Shown here in pieces: positions 1-4,210 of a stretch of DNA of 6,536 bases. The notes under the pieces are model-generated. The model ran no database searches and had not been told where the DNA came from. It was given only the letters and a program-made list of their open reading frames with translations. The number at the start of each line of letters is the position of its first letter. Position 1 is the stretch's first letter. Source of the stretch: Desulfovibrionales bacterium (GTDB lineage: Bacteria; Desulfobacterota; Desulfovibrionia; Desulfovibrionales; Desulfomicrobiaceae); assembly GCA_012727515.1 (NCBI GenBank), contig JAAYGZ010000340.1, positions 1-6,536 on the forward strand, read 5' to 3'. The position numbers and the translations under genes were made by a program.

Positions 1-1
1 C

Positions 2-412
2 GAACAGGGCCAGCCTGATGCCCGGGACTATCACGCGGAAACAGAAAACAGAGTCAGTGCGCGGGCCGGAGAAAACGCGGACCTCTCCCTGGCTCTGGAC
101 GCGCAGCATACCCAGGTTTTGACTGGCAAGGAGATTACCATCACCGCGACCCTGGCCGATGGTTCGCCCCTGCCCCAAGGTCTGAAAATGGACCCACGCA
201 CGGGCGAGATCACTGGCAAAGTTCAGGTTGGGGCTGAAGAATCACAGCTTGAAATACGGGTCATGGCCGTGGATGAACTGGGACATCGCTCTGTGGTTAT
301 TCACCATGTGCGCGTGGCCCCGACAGCCGGAGACGGCGCAGTGTTGGAAATGCCCGCTCCTGTGGCCCGGCCTTCGTTTACTGCACAGCTGGCCGCGTGT
401 TTGCTGGCGTAA
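2..412 (+). CDS. C-terminal fragment of a probable large surface/secreted protein with a cadherin/Ig-like (He_PIG type) repeat
   Basis: The frame is open from the first bases of the window to the TAA at 410-412, so only the last 136 residues are visible and the true start lies upstream. Around residues 40-105 of the fragment is a segment of the kind LADGSPLPQGLKMDP followed by TGEITGKV and a closing strand rich in V and I. This pattern (a short polar loop, LPxxLxxD/NPxTGxxxG, then beta strands) is typical of putative-Ig/cadherin-like repeats found in very large bacterial adhesins and exoproteins. The tail is short and unstructured, with no LPXTG motif, no autotransporter barrel and no RTX nonapeptides in the visible part. 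An exporter outer-membrane protein and adaptor follow downstream, which suggests but does not prove that this is exported cargo. An internal TTG at 119 could be miscalled as a start, but the domain begins before it. The domain type is fairly clear; the adhesin role is inferred. Confidence 0.72.
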   Translation, partial: EQGQPDARDYHAETENRVSARAGENADLSLALDAQHTQVLTGKEITITATLADGSPLPQGLKMDPRTGEITGKVQVGAEESQLEIRVMAVDELGHRSVVIHHVRVAPTAGDGAVLEMPAPVARPSFTAQLAACLLA

Positions 413-466
413 GGATCACGGGATGGACAAAGACGTCATTGCGCAAAGCGGAGAACGTCATCCTAA
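413..466. other. Short spacer with degenerate repeat remnants
   Basis: This stretch lies between the stop of the upstream gene and the first complete palindromic element. It contains GACGTCATTGCGCAAAGCGG (434-453), which resembles the left end of the dispersed palindromes nearby (GTCATTGCGAGGAG), followed by GAACGTCATCC, so it is probably an eroded copy. I see no gene in it. Confidence 0.4.
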
Positions 467-612
467 GGAAGCGCTGAGTAAATAATAAGTCATTGCGAGG
501 AGCGTAGCGACGTGGCAATCTATAACGTACTGACAAGTCAATGATTCTGGATTGCTCCCCGCTTTGATTCCTCGCGGTTGCAATGACTTGTTTCGATTTA
601 ATCAGTGCCTCC
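467..612. repeat. MITE-like palindromic element, copy 1 (146 bp)
   Basis: This is a non-coding element with imperfect terminal inverted repeats. The left end 467-483 matches the reverse complement of 596-612 at 14 of 17 positions. Further in, AAGTCATTGC at 487-496 pairs perfectly with GCAATGACTT at 580-589. The interior carries GCGAGGAGCGTAGCGACG, a core common in dispersed intergenic palindromes of several proteobacteria. The right half (537-612), read in reverse complement, matches 4211-4286 at 65 of 76 positions by hand alignment, so the two are inverted copies of one family. It encodes no transposase and would have to be moved in trans, if it is mobile at all. The transcript could fold into a long hairpin between the upstream gene and the exporter genes, but no U-run marks a classical terminator. 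Confidence 0.82.
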
Positions 613-658
613 CTGAGATTGCCGCGCTCCCGTTGGTTGCTCGCAATGACGGGGTTAA
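613..658. repeat. Half copy (right end) of a palindromic repeat
   Basis: Directly beside the complete element lies an isolated right-hand end, with CGCTCCCGTTGGTTGCTCGC (625-644) followed by AATGACGG. Positions 621-658 match 800-837 as a direct repeat at about 31 of 38 positions by hand alignment. No matching left end is present beside it, so it is a truncated copy or the scar of a rearrangement. It leads straight into the tandem 32-base repeat. Confidence 0.65.
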
Positions 659-709
659 AATGTTGGCGGACTTTGAAATGACGGGGTTAAAACGTTGGCG
701 GGCTTTGAA
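646..709. repeat. Tandem duplication, two 32-bp units
   Basis: Unit 646-677 and unit 678-709 differ at two positions only (30 of 32 identical), and a third unit seems to begin at 710 (ATGATGG) before the similarity ends. Each unit starts with the repeat-end sequence ATGACGGGGTTAAAA and continues with TGTTGGCGGACTTTGAA or its variant. The repeat end has thus been duplicated together with 17 bases of flank, as expected from replication slippage or repeated use of one end. Short open frames crossing it have no coding character. Confidence 0.85.
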
Positions 710-728
710 ATGATGGAAAGGGCAAAGG

Positions 729-837
729 CGTCATTGCGAGGAGTCTTCGACGAAGCAATCTCTGCCTCACCCACCAAGATTCCCCCTATCGGGGGCAGGT
801 CCACGCTCCCGATGGTCGCTCGCAATAACGGAATTAA
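729..837. repeat. Second palindromic repeat element, different subfamily or truncated
   Basis: The ends are inverted repeats: CGTCATTGCGAG at 729-740 against CTCGCAATAACG at 819-830 (11 of 12 pairs). The interior has CTTCGACGAAGCAATCTCTG on the left and CCACGCTCCCGATGGTCGCT on the right, plus a small CCCCC-TATC-GGGGG hairpin at 782-795. The outer GGAAGCGCTGAGTAAA border of copies 1 and 3 is missing on the left side, so this is a shorter or related form. It lies about 70 bases upstream of the TolC-family gene and may contribute to its leader or promoter region. Confidence 0.75.
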
Positions 838-848
838 GGCTCCGGCTT

Positions 849-861
849 CTCGCAATAACGG
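849..861. repeat. Orphan repeat end
   Basis: CTCGCAATAACGG here is identical to 819-831, exactly 30 bases upstream, so the right end of the preceding element has been duplicated. The rest of the gap up to the TolC-family gene (862-893) is AT-rich and is where a promoter would be expected. GATAAAT at 862-868 resembles a -10 box, but I find no convincing -35 partner. Confidence 0.5.
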
Positions 862-892
862 GATAAATCTTTTTCACTAACTTCAATCAAAG

Positions 893-898
893 TAAGGA
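893..898 (+). promoter_or_regulatory. Ribosome binding site that sets the start of the TolC-family gene
   Basis: TAAGGA ends at 898. The ATG at 899 touches it and has no room for ribosome placement, while the ATG at 905 has a normal spacing of six bases. This favours 905 as the start. Confidence 0.65.
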
Positions 899-904
899 AT
901 GACC

Positions 905-2449
905 ATGTACCGCTTTATGAAACCCATTTTTCTGCTCCTTGGTCTCACACTCCTGGTCACTGGCTGTGCTATCAATCCCAAAGCCATCACAGTGACAGAA
1001 GCTCAGGAAGCTGGCTCCCAGTTGCACGGCAAAATTCAGATGCCCCAAGAGCCACTGCCCGCAACACTGAGTCTGGACGAGGCCGTTGCCCGCGTACTCA
1101 AATATAATCTGGAGCACCGTCTCAAAATGTTTGAGGTGTCCTTAAAGCAGCGTCAGTATGATCTGAGCATGTTTGACCTGTTACCAGAGATCACGGCACG
1201 CGGCGAAGCAGATCATCGCTCCAACTGGGATGCTTCCGTGAGCCGGAATCTGAACACAGGTATCCGCTCCACAGAATACACCACCAGCGATGACCGCAAC
1301 AAACAGACCGGCGAACTTGCGCTGTCCTGGAATATCCTGGACCTGGGTATCAGCTATTATACCCTGCACCAGCAGGCAAACAGGTTCCTTATTGCCAAGG
1401 AACAGCAGCGCAAAGTGGTGCAGGACCTTGTTGGGGAAACCAGGGTTGCTTTTTTTAAGGTTTTGGTTGCCCAGGAACTGCATGCGGACATTTCCCTGGC
1501 CCTGCGCCAGGCTGAAGAAGCCCTGTCCACGGCCAAAAACGTCGAAGACCAGCGTTTGCGCCCCCTGGAAGAGGTGCTGACCTATCAGAAAAACCTCTTG
1601 CAGATGATTCGTCAGCTGGAAGAACTCCAGCGCGGTCTGTCTTTGGCCAAAGTGCAACTGGCAGCCCTCATGAATCTGCCCTCTGATCACCTGCCTGCTT
1701 TGCAGAAACCAGCCTGGTACGGTTCTGTGCGCAGCCTGGATCTGACCCGTGAGCAGATGGAAACCTATGCCTTTGCACATCGCCCGGAAATTTTTGAGTG
1801 GGGCTATCAGCAGCGCATCACTGCCCTGGAATCCAAAAAAGCCATTCTGGACCTGGTGCCTGGCATAGGCTTTAATTTGTCTGCCAATTATGACTCCAAT
1901 GATTTTGACCTGCACTCCTCCTGGCAGCAGGCATCTGTGCATGTGGCCTATAATCTGATGAACCTGGCCAAGTGGCCTGCCAAGCAGAAAATGCTCAAGG
2001 TGCAGGAAGAAATGGACGAGGCCCAGGGCCTGGCCATGGGCATGGCAATTCTGGCCCAGGTAAACCTGGCTGCCCAGCAGCATGGCTTTGCAGCCAAGGC
2101 AGTGGACCGGGCCGTTATTCTGGCTGAAGTGGAAGGCCGCATCAAGGAACTTTCCGTGCGTCAGGTCAGCCAGGGCCAGGGAATGCGCCTGGACAGCATT
2201 CAGAAAGCAGTATCAGCCATTACAGGCCGCGTGAACCAGGAAGAAGCCTTTATTACCTATTACCAGGCACTCAATAATCTATACACTGCCATGGGCGTGG
2301 ATTATCTGGACTATTCAACTCTGCCCAGAGAATTGGGCGAGCTGACCACAGTTATTGCCGGCGCCAATGACAAACTGTGGGGCCAGGGTGACCTCTCCCT
2401 GCTGCTCACTCAGCCCGCGCCAACTGCCGCCCACCTGGAACAGGAATAA
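905..2449 (+). CDS. TolC-family outer-membrane efflux/secretion lipoprotein
   Basis: This is a 514-residue protein, the usual size for the outer-membrane factor family. It should form the trimeric outer-membrane and periplasmic channel of a tripartite exporter. Residues 1-20 form a signal peptide ending in the lipobox V-T-G-C, with Cys21 the predicted lipidated residue, as in OprM-type members. The mature part begins with the family-typical LSLDEAVARVLKYN and shows two long helical halves rich in Q, L, A and E, roughly residues 55-265 and 285-490, the duplicated OEP arrangement. Start 905 is preferred over the ATG at 899 because of ribosome binding site spacing. The stop overlaps the next start by one base (TAATG), so the two genes are almost certainly translationally coupled. 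Substrate cannot be read from this protein. A 300-residue open frame on the opposite strand (1181-2083) is a shadow with no coding signs. Confidence 0.9.
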   Translation: MYRFMKPIFLLLGLTLLVTGCAINPKAITVTEAQEAGSQLHGKIQMPQEPLPATLSLDEAVARVLKYNLEHRLKMFEVSLKQRQYDLSMFDLLPEITARGEADHRSNWDASVSRNLNTGIRSTEYTTSDDRNKQTGELALSWNILDLGISYYTLHQQANRFLIAKEQQRKVVQDLVGETRVAFFKVLVAQELHADISLALRQAEEALSTAKNVEDQRLRPLEEVLTYQKNLLQMIRQLEELQRGLSLAKVQLAALMNLPSDHLPALQKPAWYGSVRSLDLTREQMETYAFAHRPEIFEWGYQQRITALESKKAILDLVPGIGFNLSANYDSNDFDLHSSWQQASVHVAYNLMNLAKWPAKQKMLKVQEEMDEAQGLAMGMAILAQVNLAAQQHGFAAKAVDRAVILAEVEGRIKELSVRQVSQGQGMRLDSIQKAVSAITGRVNQEEAFITYYQALNNLYTAMGVDYLDYSTLPRELGELTTVIAGANDKLWGQGDLSLLLTQPAPTAAHLEQE

Positions 2450-3258
2450 TGCGTACCCTGTATATCCTTGTTGTTCTGTTAGGGCTGGCCATGCCAGCCC
2501 TGGCAGAAGAAGCTGTCCGCGCTCCTTTGTCCAAAACAGAGGTGCTTGATATTGTCGGTGCCCAGATTGTGGCCCAGGATCGGGTTGTCCTGTCCAGCCA
2601 GCTTGGCGCCATTGTGAGCGCACTCCATGCGCGCGAGGGAGATTCCTTTGCTGCTGGCGCACCGCTCATCAGCCTGGATTGCCGGAGCTACAAGGCCCAT
2701 CTGGCCCAGACAGTGGCTGCAGAACGCCTGGCCCAGGCTATTTTGCAAAACACCCGCAGCCTGGCCCGCATGGAATCAGCCAGTGTGCAGGAGGTGGACA
2801 AAGCCAGGGCCGAAGTGGATATCTGCACGCAGAACAAGGTTCTGGCCCAGCTTGATGTGGAACGCTGTGGCGTAAAGGCTCCATTTGCCGGGGCCGTGGT
2901 GGCGCTGAGCGTGGGACAGGGAGAATATGTCAGCGCGGGCAAGCCATTGCTGGAAATTGTGGGCACAGAACATCTGGACGTGCATTTTTTACTTCCTTCC
3001 ACAGCAGCGCAGACCGTGCAGCCTGGCCAGGGCTTTACAATGGACGTGCATGAAACAGGAACCACAGTCCAGGGCACTGTGCGGCAGATTGCGCCTGTGG
3101 CTGACCCCCTGAACAGAACCATTAAAATCCTGGGCCAGCTTGATGATAACCAGCACCAGGATATCAGACCCGGCATGTCTGGCACCATTACGCTTTTGCC
3201 CTTTATTCCTGCTCAGGAACCTGAGAGCCAGGAAAAGAGCCAGAATTCAACTGAATAA
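2449..3258 (+). CDS. Periplasmic adaptor (membrane fusion protein, RND/HlyD type), short form
   Basis: This 269-residue protein should bridge an inner-membrane pump to the TolC-family channel. Residues 1-19 form a cleavable signal peptide ending in ALA-EE, with no lipobox cysteine and no lasting membrane anchor, so it is predicted to be soluble in the periplasm. The first lipoyl half is about residues 43-77 (VVLSSQLGAIV, then REGDSFAAGAPL), a short alpha-hairpin spans 80-140, and the second lipoyl half is at 141-172 (VKAPFAGAVVALSVGQGEYV). A beta-barrel follows, ending in the typical IRPGMSGTI at 239-247. The RPGM ending is closer to RND-type adaptors than to classical type I HlyD proteins. 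It is shorter than most adaptors (commonly 350-450 residues), mainly because the hairpin is short and the N-terminal anchor and C-terminal domain are minimal. It is coupled to the preceding gene through TAATG. No pump gene follows directly, which is unusual. Confidence 0.88.
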   Translation: MRTLYILVVLLGLAMPALAEEAVRAPLSKTEVLDIVGAQIVAQDRVVLSSQLGAIVSALHAREGDSFAAGAPLISLDCRSYKAHLAQTVAAERLAQAILQNTRSLARMESASVQEVDKARAEVDICTQNKVLAQLDVERCGVKAPFAGAVVALSVGQGEYVSAGKPLLEIVGTEHLDVHFLLPSTAAQTVQPGQGFTMDVHETGTTVQGTVRQIAPVADPLNRTIKILGQLDDNQHQDIRPGMSGTITLLPFIPAQEPESQEKSQNSTE

Positions 3259-3271
3259 CTCCTTTTTGTCT

Positions 3272-4210
3272 ATGCACACCACTCCTGATCCAGAAAAATC
3301 CATCTGCGTTAAAGCCACAGCCTATCACCAACTGCTCGATACCTTACCCCTGATCATCTATGCCGTAGATAGTACGTCCAAACGTATTCTCTATGGCAAT
3401 GAATTCTTCCGCAAACGTCATCCTGGCTGGCGCACCACCCCATGCCATGCCCTTATCAATGGGCTGGACATGCCCTGTCCCCATTGCCGGCGCAACGAGC
3501 TTTTTGATGCAGCAGGAAACCCCCGGGAACAGAGCCTGGAATATGAATTTTTTAACGAGTTTGACGACCATTGGTATCAAATCCAGGAACGGGCCCTGAT
3601 CTGGGAAAATGGACGTCCTGTGCATTTTATTATTGCTGTGGATATCAGCGACCTAAAAGAAACCCAGAACCAGCTGGCTGAAGCTCATGCCGCCCTTGTG
3701 CTTAAACACCAGGAGCTGGAACATATTGCATGTACAGACAGTTTGACACAGATTTGTAACCGGGCACAACTAGCCAGAATTTTTGATAAAGAACTCAAGT
3801 TTGTTCAGCTGGGCACGGATAATTTTTCCATTATCAGTGTGGATATCGACCATTTCAAAAGCGTTAATGACAGCTTTGGCCATGCTGTTGGTGACCAGAT
3901 TTTAATTGCTGTGGCCCGGACCATGAAAAACAGTATTCGCTCTACCGATTATATTGGCCGCTGGGGTGGTGAAGAGTTTCTGATCCTGTGTCCACAAACC
4001 ACCCTGCGTGATGCCGTGCAGCTGGCTGATCGAATCCGCCAGGCCGTTGCCGCCGGAGAGTATGCCACGGGAAAAGCTCATACCATCAGCATTGGAGTGG
4101 CAACGTATTCTGCTGAGGACACCCTTGATTCCCTGCTCCACCGTGCCGATCTGGCCATGTACCGCGCCAAAGAACAAGGGCGTAATCGGGTTTGCAGTGA
4201 AGAAATGTAA
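3272..4210 (+). CDS. PAS-GGDEF diguanylate cyclase
   Basis: This is a cytoplasmic protein of 312 residues predicted to make cyclic di-GMP from two GTP. A PAS-like sensor occupies about residues 18-130 and includes C58, C69 and C72, the last two in a CPHC motif that recurs in PAS domains of anaerobic deltaproteobacteria. A short coiled linker (130-150) leads to the GGDEF domain (about 150-308). The active-site loop reads RWGGEEF, with GGEEF at 232-236, which is a catalytically competent form. The inhibitory I-site RSTD at 223-226 sits five residues before it, so product feedback is likely. There is no membrane segment. The frame is also open upstream to an ATG at 3140 inside the adaptor gene, but those extra 44 residues look like frame-shadow sequence, so 3272 is chosen. 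No good ribosome binding site precedes 3272; the 13-base gap suggests coupling to the adaptor gene. The TAA stop abuts a repeat element. Confidence 0.9.
   Translation: MHTTPDPEKSICVKATAYHQLLDTLPLIIYAVDSTSKRILYGNEFFRKRHPGWRTTPCHALINGLDMPCPHCRRNELFDAAGNPREQSLEYEFFNEFDDHWYQIQERALIWENGRPVHFIIAVDISDLKETQNQLAEAHAALVLKHQELEHIACTDSLTQICNRAQLARIFDKELKFVQLGTDNFSIISVDIDHFKSVNDSFGHAVGDQILIAVARTMKNSIRSTDYIGRWGGEEFLILCPQTTLRDAVQLADRIRQAVAAGEYATGKAHTISIGVATYSAEDTLDSLLHRADLAMYRAKEQGRNRVCSEEM

Noticed and set aside
228..485. 85-residue plus-strand frame overlapping the end of the first gene
   Set aside because: It is a +1 shadow of the Ig-like domain and runs into the repeat element; the composition is rich in W and C and does not look like a protein.
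782..795. CCCCC-TATC-GGGGG hairpin as a transcription terminator
   Set aside because: The stem is only five pairs, there is no T-run after it, and it lies inside a repeat element.
862..868. GATAAAT as a -10 promoter box for the exporter genes
   Set aside because: No -35-like hexamer lies at a proper distance, so it cannot be supported over chance in an AT-rich spot.
655..880. Short open frames on both strands in the repeat region
   Set aside because: They are translations of palindromic repeats and the tandem 32-mer, with no ribosome binding site and no domain.
413..898. CRISPR array
   Set aside because: The repeats are palindromic, of unequal length and spacing, with no constant spacer size and no cas gene nearby.
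1181..2083. 300-residue open frame on the minus strand inside the TolC-family gene
   Set aside because: It is fully covered by a well-supported gene, has no recognisable domain and consists of the low-complexity H, Q, F, G mix expected from reading such a gene backwards.
3140..3271. Upstream extension of the diguanylate cyclase to ATG 3140
   Set aside because: It would overlap the adaptor gene by 119 bases and the extra residues read as an out-of-frame shadow; the PAS domain is complete from 3272.
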